DNA from: Paenarthrobacter nitroguajacolicus JCM 14115
GTDB lineage: Bacteria; Actinomycetota; Actinomycetes; Actinomycetales; Micrococcaceae
Length of the DNA stretch: 29,148 nucleotides
Direction of reading: 5' to 3'
NCBI GenBank assembly: GCA_001313365.1
Contig: BBFS01000061.1
Location: forward strand, 1-29,148
Below, piece by piece: positions 7,363 through 16,746 of the stretch (positions within the stretch are counted from its first letter, which is position 1; the number at the start of each line of letters is the position of its first letter). The position numbers and the translations under genes were made by a program. Under the pieces are notes generated by a model. The model ran no database searches. It saw nothing but the letters and a program-made list of their open reading frames with translations, and was not told where the DNA came from.

Positions 7363-8905
7363 TCAGATGCGTTTCGCTCGCGACAGGACCACCACCAGGA
7401 AGATGCCCGCGCTGAAGACCGCCTGAATAGTGATGACGGACGTCGGCACGTAGCCGAGGTACAAGGCGAGCAGCACGGGGGGGACCATGGCCAAGATGGT
7501 CACGTCCAGCCCGCGCATCAGTGAGCCTAGCTGAGCACGTGGAACCGGACCGAACGGCGTCTCAACCGGAGGTGCGGTCCAGTCCGGCGGGGTCCTGGTG
7601 GCTGCCCGGAGGGTCCCCCCCGCTCCCATGCCCACACCTGCGAGGGCGCCGACGCTATCAACCAGGGATTCGCCGCACCCAAGAGAACCAAAAGTCCGCT
7701 CAGCACGCCCATCCACACAGCCATTGCCAAGCACGGCATGAGCGCGCGACTGGCCCTCACCAGGGCGGGATGCAGCGGCAATAACGCGTCGAGCTCAGGA
7801 ACGAGCGCCGTCTTGCGGGCCACACTCCCCCCCATACCGGAAGCCGTTGCGCATCCGGAGATCACGATCACCGCCAACTGTGCGAACTCGGGCAGCCCGC
7901 CTTCCACGAGCAGTATCGCGGTACAGGCAACGAGCCACAGAATTGGCGGCACCAGTGGGGGATTGAGCCTCAGAAAAGCGACCACATCAGCGCGGATCAG
8001 CGCCCGAAGCGCGCCTCGCGAAGGCCGGGCGTAGAACCTGGCTGCCTACCGCCGTCGACCCTTTTACGGTTCCCGCCAAGTGCTCGAAGCACCTCGTTGG
8101 GGTCCATCATGAACAAAGACGCACCCGCGTGGCCGGCGACGGCGCGCCGCGAACCAGCTCGTCACCCCCCCGCACCTGACCGGCGCGTGGCACCACCACG
8201 GCAAAGAGTCCGACGGCGGCGACTGACACCAGCGCTGTTGGCCACCGGGAGGAAGGCAACACTGGAAGGACGGAGCACACAAGAAGTACAGTGGCCGCAA
8301 TCGTCTTGCCAAGCCGGGGGGCCCAGTAAACCAAGCTGCTGTACGGCTGCCAGAACAACCGCGATAGCGCCGGCCGCACCGAAGGTGAGGGAAGCAAGAA
8401 CGTGTTCGAGGGGCGCGCGGTCATCGGCAGTCACCATGCTGAAGGGCAGGTAGATGATGGCCGAGCCAGCTGCAGTTAGTGCGACTTTGCGAACGAATGG
8501 CGGCAGGACCATGGGGGGGCGGCGGTCAACGGGAAGCGTCAGCCACCAGGTGCTCTCTGCACCGTTGACGGTCATCGGTCCAAGCTTCCGTGCAAGGTTG
8601 CTGATGACGAGAAGGGCCGCGAAAGTGATGGATGTCCACAGCAGGGATTCCGGCAGGACGAGCATGGTGCCCGGATGATGCTGTTGGCCGTTGATGCCCG
8701 GTCCGCGATTTCGTTGCGCAACGCAAGGACGAAGGAGGCGGCAATAGTGAGTGCCACACCAATGCCGAGTCCCCCCCAGCTGTAGGCATCGACGACGACG
8801 TCTCCCCCCACGAGGTTCGGCTGCGTTTGTAGCGTCTGGCGGACCGGCGGGTGAATCGGACAATCTCAGAGGCCAGCTCCCGATTCTGCGGGGGGGAACG
8901 TTCAA
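7363..8905 (-). CDS. Multi-span membrane protein, partner of the adjacent ABC ATPase (DUF6297-like), frame broken
   Basis: Hydrophobic segments recovered from three minus-strand frames join into one protein of about 500 residues. In order: VDAYSWGGLGIGVALTIAAS, LLWTSITFAALLVISNLARKLG, STWWLTLPVDRRPPMVLP, FGAAGAIAVVLAAVQQLGLL, GKTIAATVLLVCSVLPVL, LRLNPPLVPPILWLVACTAI, ALMPCLAMAVWMGVLSGLLV and MVPPVLLALYLGYVPTSVIT, ending VVVLSRAKRI. It follows the ATPase gene with little or no gap, so the pair is probably one transporter. From memory the layout resembles DUF6297 permease-like proteins; the substrate is unknown. At least five frame breaks occur, several at long runs (8889, 8770, 8514, 8316, 8165, 7615). 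The start is uncertain within 8905-8930. Confidence 0.6.
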
Positions 8906-8916
8906 GGGCGAGCGTG

Positions 8917-9600
8917 TCAGGACCCTGCAATGATCGAGGCCCCCTGCTCCGGATCGAACTCCCGGACTTCCTCGTCAATGACCAAACAGGTGGAAGCCGT
9001 GGCGAGCAGCAGTTGGGGGATCATGGGTGACCAGCACTACCGCTCCGCCGCCCTTTGCATGGTCTGCGATCCGTTCCCCCAATGGCTACGCGCATCCGGG
9101 GGATCAAGCCGCTGTTCCGGCTCGTCCAGGATCAGCAGCGATGACGGCCGGATAAGTCCAGCGGCAAGCAGCAACCTGCGGCGTTGGCCGGAAGACAAGG
9201 CATCGGGGGGGATGGCGTGGGCCCTGCCTGAAGCCCGAAGAATTCCAGTTCTTCCTCAACGCGCGCTTCGGGGTCATCCAAGGAGTGCCCGCGGGCGATG
9301 AGGAGCAAGTGCTCGCGGACGGTAAGGGACGGGAAGAAGAGGTCGTCGTCGAAAACGGCGGAGACTTGCCGGCGGAACGGCACGGCGTCCGGATCGATGA
9401 GGAGGCCGTGGACCTTCACATCGCCGGACAGGGACGCCTGCCGCCCCCGCGATGGTCCGGGCTACCGTGGACTTTCCTGCGCCGTTGACGCCGACGATTC
9501 CCAAGACTTCGCCCGCGTCCACCGATGCGGAAACTTCCCCGCAAACCGGAGCTCCGGCATAGCCGACCAACAGGCCTTCGGCCTCCAAAACTGTCCCCAT
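8917..9600 (-). CDS. ABC transporter ATP-binding protein, frame broken
   Basis: The nucleotide-binding subunit of an ABC transporter, about 225 residues. ATG 9600 begins MGTVLEAEGLLVGYAGAPVC. Walker A is GVNGAGKST near 9500, the signature loop LSSGQRRRL near 9195, Walker B LLILDEP near 9130 and the switch region VTHD near 9025. The D-loop reads EPEQRLD rather than the usual SALD type, as in some exporter ATPases. Frame breaks lie near 9442, 9205-9235 (CATCGGGGGGG) and 9072-9100. It ends DEEVREFDPEQGASIIAGS with TGA at 8919-8917 and is followed by the membrane protein gene. Its start is back to back with the IclR gene. Confidence 0.82.
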
Positions 9601-9658
9601 GGTGCAACCCTACCCGCGGGATTGGCGCGACCCCGCTGCACCGTTTAGCGTGAGTCAT

Positions 9659-10486
9659 ATGTCAGCATCCGATGCTTCCGCGAGGGCCAACGGCAACCCC
9701 TTGCTTGTCCTGGGCAAGATCACGTCCATCCTGGATGCCTTTTCCTTGTCCAAGCCGGTGCTTCAGTTGGCTGACATCCGTGAGTTCACCGGCATGCCCA
9801 CGTCCACGGTGCAGCGACTGGTCACGAATCTGACCTCCCAGGCTTCCTTGACCGCGAGGGGGACGCCTACCGCATCGGAATGCGGATGGCGTACTGGGCC
9901 GCGCCCGCAACCCGGGGGGGATGGAGGTTGTGGACATCCTGAGTCCGCTGCTCAAGACCCTGCGCGACACCACCGGCGAGACCGCATGCTTCTTCAAAGC
10001 CGAGCAGCACTACCGGGTTTGTGTCGCCATGGCCGATACCCATCACGCTCTGCGCCGCGAAATGCACTTGGGCAAGATTGTCCCGCTTCATGCAGGTTCT
10101 GCAGGCAGGTTCTGCTCGCATGGTCTCCTGAACTGATGGAGGCTGTCCTGCGGGATCCCTTGGAGTCCATCACCGACTACACCATCACCAGCTCCGAGGA
10201 ACTGGAAGCCGCGGTGAAGAAGACCCATGCGGACGGGTTCGCGATCACTGTGGGCGAGAGGGAAGACGGCGCGTCAGGCCTTTCTGCGCCTGTTTTCGAT
10301 TCAGCCGCCGGCTTGGTGGGAGCCGTAACCATCAGCGGACCGACTCTTCGGATGCCGCTGGAGACGTGCGAGGCCTGGGTGGAACCCCCCCTTCTCGCTA
10401 CAGCCGAGCACATGACCAGGCTCATCGGTGCCGGTTCCCCGGCGAGAGCTGAATCCTCAAACCCTAGGGAGAATGACGATGCCTGA
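9659..10486 (+). CDS. IclR family transcriptional regulator, frame broken
   Basis: An IclR-type regulator: N-terminal winged helix (LLVLGKITSILDAFSLSKPV, then LADIREFTGMPTSTVQRLVTNL as the recognition region) and a C-terminal effector domain (DILSPLLKTLRDTTGETACF, then LGKIVPLHAGSAGR, FAITVGEREDGASGLSAPVF). ATG 9659 is chosen because MSASDASARAN leads directly into the helix; no strong ribosome site is seen. Frame breaks are near 9842 (CAGGC for CAGGGC), 9912 (seven G) and 10100. The stop TGA 10484 overlaps the next start by eight bases, so this gene heads a four-gene unit. The ligand is unknown. It does not adjoin a typical aromatic or glyoxylate target operon. Confidence 0.85.
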   Translation: MSASDASARANGNPLLVLGKITSILDAFSLSKPVLQLADIREFTGMPTSTVQRLVTNLTSQASLTARGTPTASECGWRTGPRPQPGGDGGCGHPESAAQDPARHHRRDRMLLQSRAALPGLCRHGRYPSRSAPRNALGQDCPASCRFCRQVLLAWSPELMEAVLRDPLESITDYTITSSEELEAAVKKTHADGFAITVGEREDGASGLSAPVFDSAAGLVGAVTISGPTLRMPLETCEAWVEPPLLATAEHMTRLIGAGSPARAESSNPRENDDA

Positions 10487-10847
10487 GAAGTCCTCAACAG
10501 TGGACGCGTATATCTCCGTCCAGCCGGCGGCCACTCAGCAGGTCCTCCATGAAATCCGCCGAACCATCCACGCTGCCGTGCCGGACGCCGGGGAGATGAT
10601 CAGTTACGGCATCCCCCCCACCATCACCATTGGCGGGCACTACGTGGTGTATTTCGCTGCTTGGGCGCACCACATCTCTGTCTATCCGGTCCCTCGGGGG
10701 GGTGATGAAGGCCTAGCCACGGAACTGGCCCCCGTACCTGTCAGGCAAGGGGGACCCTGAAATTTCCGCTGGCCAAGGAAATTCCTTTGGATTTGATCGC
10801 TAAAGTTGCTGCCCAGCTCGCGGCAGAGAAAAAGATGGGGGCACTGA
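10479..10847 (+). CDS. DUF1801 domain protein, frame broken
   Basis: ATG 10479 begins MPEKSSTVDAYISVQPAATQQVLHEIRRTIHAAVPDAGEMISYGIPT, the classical DUF1801 start in which GEMISYGIP is the conserved turn. It continues GGHYVVYFAAWAHHISVYPVP and LATELAPYLSGKGTLKFPLAKEIPLDLIAKVAAQLAAEKK. AGGGAG at 10465 is its ribosome site. Frame breaks lie at 10697 (seven G) and 10730. Reading the GGGGG at 10837 as four G ends the protein at TGA 10845, which overlaps the next ATG as TGATG. Function is unknown. Tight overlap on both sides ties it to the IclR and methyltransferase genes. Confidence 0.82.
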
Positions 10848-11617
10848 TGAGGGACTTCGAAACCCTGGTGAACGAGGCTGCCGAAGCGGACGTGACCGGG
10901 TGGGGGGTTCCATTGGCTGGAGGGGAGGGCCGCCGAAGAAAGGCCGCCATGGGGGTTCGCGAAGATGCTTGCCGGGCGTCTTGCCTCCGTCCGGAGTGCA
11001 TTGGATCTTGATACCGGTGGGGGAGAGGTGCTTTCCGAGGCAGGAAAGTTTCCCGAACGGATGGTGGCCACCGAGGGATGGCCGCCCAACGCCCGGCGGG
11101 CTGCTGAAAGGCTCGGTCCACGCGGCGTGGAAGTCGTGGAAGCAACCACCGATGCACCGTTGCCGTTCCCTGACCACTCCTTTGAATTGGTCACAGCCCG
11201 GCACCCCCCCGTTCGGCCGGACTGGAATGAAATCCACCGCGTGTTGGCCCCCCCGGTGGCCACTATTTCGCCCAACATGTTGGCCCGGCGTCGGCGTTTG
11301 AACTCATTGAGCACTTCCTCGGTCCGCTGCCGGTACAGCGGAAGGGCCGCGACCCGCAGGCCGAGTCAACCGCTGCGGAAGCTGCCGGGCTGACCGTCAC
11401 AGACCTCCGGACGGCCCGGTGCCGCATGGAGTTCTTCGACGTCGGGGGGGCGGTGGTGTGGATCCTGCGTAAATGCGTGTGGTGGGTCCCCCCCGACTTC
11501 TCCGTTGAGGGCTATCGTGACAAACTCAAGGAGCTGGACGAACAAATGAGAGCTGGCCGCCCCCCCTTCATCGCTCACTCCACCCGGCACCTGATTGACG
11601 CCCAGCGCATTGGGTAG
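10847..11617 (+). CDS. Class I SAM-dependent methyltransferase, frame broken
   Basis: Begins MRDFETLVNEAAEADVTGWGF at ATG 10847. Motif I for S-adenosylmethionine is visible as ALDLDTGGGEVLSE near 11000, followed by MVATEGWPPNARRA, the acidic turn PLPFPDHSFELVTARH and WNEIHRVLAPGG. The C-terminal part includes AAGLTVTDLRTARCRMEFFDVGAVVWILRK. The acceptor substrate cannot be named. The restored length is about 250 residues. Frame breaks occur near 10905, 11249, 11310-11340 and at the seven-base runs 11437, 11487 and 11561. It is linked to DUF1801 by a start/stop overlap and separated from the next gene by 32 bases. Confidence 0.82.
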
Positions 11618-11649
11618 AAGTTAAGCGGGCGCAACTAGGAGGAGCACGC

Positions 11650-12553
11650 ATGGATTCTGCACGGACCTTTGAGTCGATTGTCATCATCTTCAATCCCAAC
11701 AGCACCGGGGGGGATGCGCCTGAGCTGGCGCAGCAACTGCACGACAGGCTGAAGGAGATGCTGACGTATCAGCCCGAAATCACCCTTCAGCCACGGAGCA
11801 CGCCGGGCATGCAGTGGACCTGGCACGCGAAGCGGCCTCAAAGGGCGGCGACGTCCTGGTGGTCTCGGTGAGCGGCGATGGCGGCTATAACGAGGTGGTC
11901 AACGGTGTGATGCAGGCCGGCAACCCGAGGGCCGTCTGTGCGGTCAGGGCCGCCGGCAATGCGAACGACCATAGCCGGATCATCGCGACTAAACCTTTGG
12001 AGGAGGCCATCGCAGAGGGGGCATGTTCACAACATTGACCTTCTCCGGATTCACACGGGCCAAAAAGAGAATGAGCCTCTTGAATACGCCCACTCTTATA
12101 TCGGCTTCGGCCTCACCCCGGTGGTTGCCACTGAACTCGAAAAGGGCAGCAAAGGTGCTCTCAAGGAAATGGTCACTGTTATTCAGACCTTCTCCAAGTT
12201 CGAGCCTTTTGGCATCCGCTTGGCTGACGGGAAGCGCCGAAAGTTCGACAGTCTTGTCTTCGCCAACATCAATGAAATGGCCAAGTACGCCACGTTGAGC
12301 GAAGCGGAGGACCACCCTTCTGATGGGAAATTCGAGGTGATCGTTTTCCCGCACATGCCTAAATGGCGCACTCTGCTGACTGCATTGAAAGCCACCACCC
12401 AAGGATTGGGTGATCAGCCGAGTGTGAGTAGCTACGAATTCACCACGCTCAAACCGTTGCCGTACCAAATGGACGGCGAAGTGAAGTCCGTTGAAGCCAA
12501 CGTCAAGGTCACAGTGGAGTGCGCTCCCCCGTGCCTTGGCTACCCTCGGTTAG
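11650..12553 (+). CDS. Diacylglycerol kinase catalytic-domain protein, frame broken
   Basis: A lipid-kinase-like protein (DAGKc fold) that would phosphorylate a lipid or sphingoid acceptor; the real substrate is unknown. AGGAGG at 11637 precedes ATG 11650 (MDSARTFESIVIIFNPNSTGG). NPNSTGG and VSVSGDGGYNEVVNGVM are the nucleotide-binding motifs; GDGGYNEV replaces the common GGDGTLNE. AAGNANDHSR and the second domain (YIGFGLTP to KPLPYQMDGEVKSVEANVKV) follow. Frame breaks are near 11797-11815, 11945 and 12020, and at CCCCC 12526, after which RALATLG and TAG 12551 close the gene. About 300 residues. It converges on the next gene with five bases between stops. Confidence 0.85.
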
Positions 12554-12558
12554 GCCCG

Positions 12559-13448
12559 TTAGTTGGCGCAGGACGTGGTGACGAAGTCGTAGATCCGGCC
12601 TCGCAGTTCGTCCGGTGCCGCGATCTTCAGCAGACCCTGCCGTTCTCCCACCTTGATTCTCAAAGGCAGGAGGGTCCCTACCTTGTCTTCCGCTACAGCA
12701 TGCGGATCACAACGGGCGGGCCGGATGGTCAGTGGCAGCTCTTGTTTGGCCGTGCCCAGGAGGACGTTCCCGGGCCAGGGGGGCAGTGGGGGATTGGGCC
12801 AGTAACGTGGTTTCGTCGATCGCCTCAATAGTGAGGCTTTGCGCGTCAGTTCCCGGCGTGGCTGGCGTGATGATTAGGCGTACGACGGCGGTGCGACCGT
12901 CCGCAGCCACCTCAAGTCGCGGGTCCAAGACTATGGTTGCGACCGCGGCTGCTTCCGCTGCAATGCATAGCTCGCCGGCGTTCCTGGCCAGGACGCGAGG
13001 GGGGGATCTGAGGCGCTGGTGTTCTCCTCCACAGGCTCCTTGCCCGGCGCTGCGTAGCCGACCGTGGCCTCGAGTTCCAGTGACTCACCCTCTGATCTTC
13101 CGCAGGAGGCCGTAGGCAAGTCAGCAGGAAGGCTCTTGGGCTGACGGGGTGGTAACTCAAGGCTGCCGCCGACGGCTGCCAGGATATGTCTCCTTCAAAT
13201 AGGGGGGGAGAGTGGAGCCGGGCACTGGTCACTGTGAGGGGGGGCGTGCCTGTGGTGTTGGTGAGCTGTATTTGGATGGCTTGCTTGCCGTATTGGTCCC
13301 TTGATTGGTTGACCTCCACGGTGATGGGCTGTGCAGTTGCGGTGGTGGGTTGCGTGCCGGCTTCGCCGGAGTCGCATGCGCCCACAAACGGCATGGCCAT
13401 GGCGAGGGCAAAACCCGCCGCAAGCGAACGCCACGTCCGGCTCATCAT
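12559..13448 (-). CDS. Predicted lipoprotein of unknown function, frame broken
   Basis: Minus strand from ATG 13448: MMSRTWRSLAAGFALAMAMPFVGACDSGEAG is a signal peptide ending in lipobox VGAC, so the mature protein starts at Cys and sits on the outer face of the membrane. The rest, about 265 residues, reads PITVEVNQSRDQYGKQAIQI, then RLHSPLFEGDISWQPSA, SEGESLELEATVGYAAPGKEP, VLDPRLEVAADGRTAVVRL, SLTIEAIDETTLLAQSP, ARCDPHAVAEDKVGTLLPLR and IYDFVTTSCAN. It looks like beta-rich domains with a Cys pair in the C-terminal half. Breaks lie at 13239, 13201, about 13145, 12999 and 12776, all but one at G-runs. I do not recognise a family. Confidence 0.75.
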
Positions 13449-13514
13449 GCCATCAGTGTAGGGGGGGCGCTGATATTCTGGACGGTACGTGGCGGGACGT
13501 GGGAATTGTTGGGT

Positions 13515-13724
13515 TTAGGGCCAGCCACTGAACTGGTCCGCGCTGTGATTCGTAGGTGGCGGGTTCTTATAGATCCGGCCGCGCTGGGATTTTGCCACTC
13601 CCTGGTGCCGTGGCGGCCGCGTCCGCCGATGCCTGCGCTGCCAGATCATGTTCAAGATGAAAACGGTCACCATGACCAGGAGCAAACAGCCTAGGCACGC
13701 CAGCAATGCAATGCTCTGATCCAT
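13515..13724 (-). CDS. Small single-span membrane protein (69 aa)
   Basis: ATG 13724 is preceded by GAAGGAT at good spacing. The first 27 residues (MDQSIALLACLGCLLLVMVT and VFILNMI) form one hydrophobic helix and the rest is a basic tail (WQRRHRRTRPPRHQG). No family is recognised. It may form a unit with the lipoprotein gene downstream on the same strand. The ribosome site and clear helix argue for a real gene; the C-terminal part may be altered by errors. Confidence 0.45.
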   Translation of the reverse strand: MDQSIALLACLGCLLLVMVTVFILNMIWQRRHRRTRPPRHQGVAKSQRGRIYKNPPPTNHSADQFSGWP

Positions 13725-13880
13725 CGGTCATCCTTCTCTGTGACGCTGATGCCTTATTGGGTCCTACCTTAGCGAGCCGTGCATCAAAGCCCCCAGGCCG
13801 GAGGGTTGGTGCCAGTAAGATGTGGCTCACGCGTTTCTTCGAATTCCGCCCATGAAGTTAATAAGCGAAAGGCGACACTG

Positions 13881-14174
13881 ATGTCATTCCAGGCTTACCT
13901 CGACGCTATTGAAGACAAAACCGGGCTCACACCGCGGCAACTGGTTGAAATTGCGGAAACCAAGGGATTCAACGACCCTTCGGTTAAAGCCGGGACCATC
14001 CTTGAATGGCTCAAGGCTGACTACGATCTTGGCCGTGGCCACGGCATGGCTTTGGTGCACGTCATCAAGAAGGGGCCAAAGATCGACAGCAAGCACGTGG
14101 GATCGGACGGGACCCACCGAGACGATTCGGACACGCTCTGGCTGGATGGCAAGGCGAGCAAACCAACTCCCTGA
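13881..14174 (+). CDS. DUF4287 domain protein
   Basis: A complete 97-residue protein. ATG 13881 begins MSFQAYLDAIEDKTGLTPRQLVEIA after GAAAGGCG. DUF4287 landmarks are TGLTPRQLVEIAETKGF, GTILEWLKADYDLGRGHGMAL and HVIKKG. The family has no proven function and is often found near START/SRPBCC-type proteins, as here. No long run falls inside and the frame is intact. Two overlapping hairpins follow its stop. Confidence 0.9.
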   Translation: MSFQAYLDAIEDKTGLTPRQLVEIAETKGFNDPSVKAGTILEWLKADYDLGRGHGMALVHVIKKGPKIDSKHVGSDGTHRDDSDTLWLDGKASKPTP

Positions 14175-14179
14175 AACAT

Positions 14180-14216
14180 GTTGGCGAGCCAACACTAAGC
14201 ATGCTTAGCTTAGTGT
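14180..14216. promoter_or_regulatory. Two overlapping inverted repeats between DUF4287 and SRPBCC genes
   Basis: GTTGGC-GA-GCCAAC (14180-14193) shares two bases with ACACTAAGC-ATGCTTA-GCTTAGTGT (14192-14216), which also contains the palindrome CTAAGCATGCTTAG. Both cannot form fully at once. They stand 38 bases before the SRPBCC start and lack a T-run, which favours an operator over a terminator. Confidence 0.5.
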
Positions 14217-14253
14217 CCAGCCATTTCTTGATGTGCACGCAGAGAGGAACACA

Positions 14254-14705
14254 ATGTCTACCGTGACGCAGCTGTTCAAATCCCCCCCTGCCGCTGACAT
14301 CTGGAAGGTCATCGAGGATGGTTGGCTCTATTCCGGCTGGGTTGTGGGTGCCTCAAGAATCCGCGCCGTGGATGAGCAGTGGCCGCAGGTTGGCGCAAAG
14401 TTGCACCATTCCGTGGGCTCTTGGCCTTTTCTCATAGATGACAGTACCCGGGTGACAAGCATGGAACCTGGCCAAAAGTTGGAGCTTCTCGCCAGGGGGG
14501 TGGCCCTTGGGCGAGGCAAAGGTGCTGATCACCCTCGAGGACCTCGGAGGCCATCAATGCCGCGTCTCCATTGCCGAGGATGCCGTGCGTGGGCCAGGAA
14601 AAGTGGTGCCCAAAGCTGCGGGATCCCATGATTTCCGTACGAAACCGTGAGACTCTCAGGCGCCTTGAACTCATGGCTGCGGGCGGGGCTGGCCGGAACA
14701 ACTAA
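14254..14705 (+). CDS. SRPBCC family protein (polyketide cyclase/START-like), frame broken
   Basis: A single-domain helix-grip protein of about 148 residues. MSTVTQLFKSPAADIWKVIEDGWLYSGWVVGASRIRAVD at the N-terminus and HHSVGSWPFLIDDSTRV, EPGQKLELLARG, AKVLITLEDLGGHQCRVSIAED are the typical strands. Family members bind lipid-like ligands; none can be named here. GAGAGGAA at 14243 is the ribosome site. The seven-C run at 14282 adds a proline; the frame breaks at the seven-G run 14496 and near 14600. It ends LELMAAGGAGRNN with TAA 14703, only about 20 bases from the remnant described next. Confidence 0.82.
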
Positions 14706-14723
14706 AGGCAGAAGCGAGAGCCT

Positions 14724-14759
14724 GCCCTTGAAGCTGTCCGGGGCGACCAGGATGCTCAT
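14724..14759 (-). pseudogene. Glycerate kinase remnant (first 12 codons only)
   Basis: ATG 14759 overlaps the dehydrogenase stop as ATGA and reads MSILVAPDSFKG, the start of the GlxK-type glycerate kinase family, whose members begin with APDSFKG. After a further RLS the similarity stops and the sequence runs into the tail of the converging SRPBCC gene. The remaining 350 or so codons of a glycerate kinase are absent. The gene was cut by a deletion, insertion or assembly join between about 14706 and 14720. Confidence 0.6.
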
Positions 14760-15755
14760 GCTCGCACGAGCGGATTGACGGGGGGGTGGAGCGGCAGGCG
14801 GCCTTCGGCGATGGCGATCGCGTTGAGGGCGCTAAGCCTGGCCATCTGGCACGCACCGGGACGGTTGCACTACCCACGTGGGGGGGCAGGAGGACCGTGT
14901 TGGGCAACTCGGCAAGGCCGGGGGGGGCGAGTTGTGGCTCGTCCTCGAAGACATCCAAGCCAGCGCCCCCCGATTACGCCGTCACGGAGTGCCTCTACCA
15001 GGGCCGCCTCGTCGACCACCGGTCCGCGGGCGGTGTTGATGAGAATAGCGTCCGGCTTCATCCGATGCATGACAGACGCGTCCACAAGATGCCTGGTTTG
15101 CTCGTTGAGTGGAACGTGCAGGGACAGGAAATCGCTGCTTTCCACCAGTGATCCCCCCCAAGGTACTTGTCGGACCCTGCCCGCGAACTCGCCCAATTCA
15201 TCATCGGTTACCGGGCGGTCGCCAGGAGGACGTGGTGAGAACAGAACTTCCATGCCGAATCCCAGGCACGTCGAGCAACGGCGCGGGCGATCCTGCCGAA
15301 ACCAGCGAGCCCGAGGACGGCGCCGGAGACATCCCGGCCCAACATGAACTCAGGCTCCCACCCGAGGAATTGTCCCTCACGAACTACTCTGTCCGCTTCC
15401 ACCACGCGGCGCGCTGTGCCGAGGATGAGGAGCATGGCGATGTCCGCGGTGGCGTCTGTCAGAACACCGGGTGTGTTGCCCACCAGGATGCCGTGCCGAC
15501 TGGCGGCGTCGACGTCGATGTTGTTGTAGCCCACCGCAAAGTTGGAGACACCTTTCACGCGGCTTTCGCCAACAGAGGCTCATCGATGACGTCGCGGAGT
15601 TGAGTCAGCACGACGTCGTAATCGCCTGTGGCGCACAGTGCGGAGAGCGTCGTGTAATGAGGCGGCTCGGGCAGGATGGTGACCTGACCGGCGTCGGACA
15701 GTAGTTGCAGTCCAGGTTCCGGGATGGCCGTGGTGACCAGAAAATGGTGCCCCAT
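14756..15755 (-). CDS. D-isomer-specific 2-hydroxyacid dehydrogenase (glyoxylate/hydroxypyruvate reductase type), frame broken
   Basis: An NAD(P)H-dependent cytosolic oxidoreductase that interconverts a 2-oxoacid and a D-2-hydroxyacid. ATG 15755 begins MGHHFLVTTAIPEPGLQLL. It continues VKGVSNFAVGYNNIDVDAAS, the nucleotide-binding loop LGLAGFGRIARAVA, INTARGPVVDEAALVEAL with the catalytic Arg, the Glu region GLDVFEDEPQ and the catalytic His in LLPHVGSAT, ending PVNPLVRA. About 330 residues, normal. Breaks fall near 15560, 15250, 14970 and the runs at 14880-14925 and 14780. It starts two bases after the lyase stop and was followed by a glycerate kinase now mostly lost. That neighbour fits hydroxypyruvate or glyoxylate as substrate (inference). 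Confidence 0.88.
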
Positions 15756-15757
15756 GG

Positions 15758-16746
15758 TCAGTTGCCTCCAGCGGAGGCTGGCTGATTAGCGGAAACTGGC
15801 ATGACCCAGTCAAAGGCCTCAGCTTTGGAACGAGCTCCCTGGGCTGCCTTGGAGCGGTTCGGTTCGCCCAGTTCGGCCAGCAGCTTTTCCGAAAGCGCCA
15901 CCAGCTTGCCGAAGACGTCCGGAGTGAGCCACCCAGGACGGGTCGCGAACAAGATGTCTTCGCTGGAAGTGTTGCCACTGCGCCCGGCGCGAATGGGCAA
16001 CCGCCCAAGCCACCGAGGGCGCCGTCCACCATGGCAGCACCGGCTTGGATGGCGGCGAGCGTGTTTGCCACGCCCAGGCCCCAAGTGTCGTGTCCGTGGT
16101 ACACGATCCGCCGGGCAGGGGGGGACTCGTCGCGCACGCGGGAGATGAGCCGCGCTACCTGCGCCGGCACGGCTTGCCCCAGGGTGTCGCAGATGACGAT
16201 GTCCGTGGTGCCTTCGGCGCGGGGGGGATCGTTGGCGATGGAGAGTATGCGTTCCTCCGGAACGTAACCCTCGAACGGGCAGGTGAAGGACGTGGCGATG
16301 CACAGTTGGATCTGGCCATCAACAGCTCGCGCGTACTCGACGGCCTCAGGCAAGGCAGCCAAGCTCTCGTCCGTAGTCCGCCCGATGTTCGCTCTATTGT
16401 GCGAATCCGAGGCAGACAAACAGTACTGGAAGTTCCGCGCTCCGGCGGCGGATGCTTGGCAACGTGGCCCGGTGTCGCCACCCAAATCCAGCATTTTTCC
16501 AGTTCCTCAGGGGGTGAGGGCTTGGACCACTTCCAGCGTGTTGGCCATGGTGGGGACCAGGTCTGCGCGGGCCATGGAACCCAGCTCGATCGCGGGCACT
16601 CCCAGTCGCAGCAGTTCCCGTACGGTCTCGATCTTCTGCTCCGCAGGTAGGAGCTTGCCGGTGAGCTGGAGTCCGTCGCGCAGGGTGACGTCCCGCAAGA
16701 GAACGTTGCCCAGCGTTGAGGCAAGGGGGCTTTCAAAGCGGTTCAT
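15758..16746 (-). CDS. HMG-CoA lyase family protein, frame broken
   Basis: A DRE-TIM metallolyase of the hydroxymethylglutaryl-CoA lyase family, which splits a 3-hydroxyacyl-CoA into acetyl-CoA and an oxoacid. Visible catalytic positions: RDGLQ at residues 23-27, IELGS, HGHDTWG with two metal-ligand His, and GLGGCPFAPGASGN with the active-site Cys and Asn. The usual Asn-Glu after RDGLQ is replaced by Leu-Thr, and VAGLGG reads LGGLGG, so the substrate may differ from HMG-CoA. Breaks lie near 16455-16500, 16217, 16117 and 15985 (GGCGCAGT lacks one base). Its ATG overlaps the CoA-transferase stop, and the dehydrogenase follows after two bases. A CoA-transferase next door should supply its thioester. 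Confidence 0.88.

Noticed and set aside
7363..8905. A set of several small membrane proteins or a decayed permease
   Set aside because: The pieces join in order into one multi-span protein when run-length errors are corrected, and they sit next to an ATPase with intact motifs.
13195..13694. Plus-strand reading frames over the lipoprotein gene
   Set aside because: They lack family features and ribosome sites; the minus strand shows a signal peptide with lipobox and coherent protein segments.
14959..15603. Plus-strand frames over the dehydrogenase gene
   Set aside because: The minus strand carries the complete 2-hydroxyacid dehydrogenase motif series; the plus frames are shadows.
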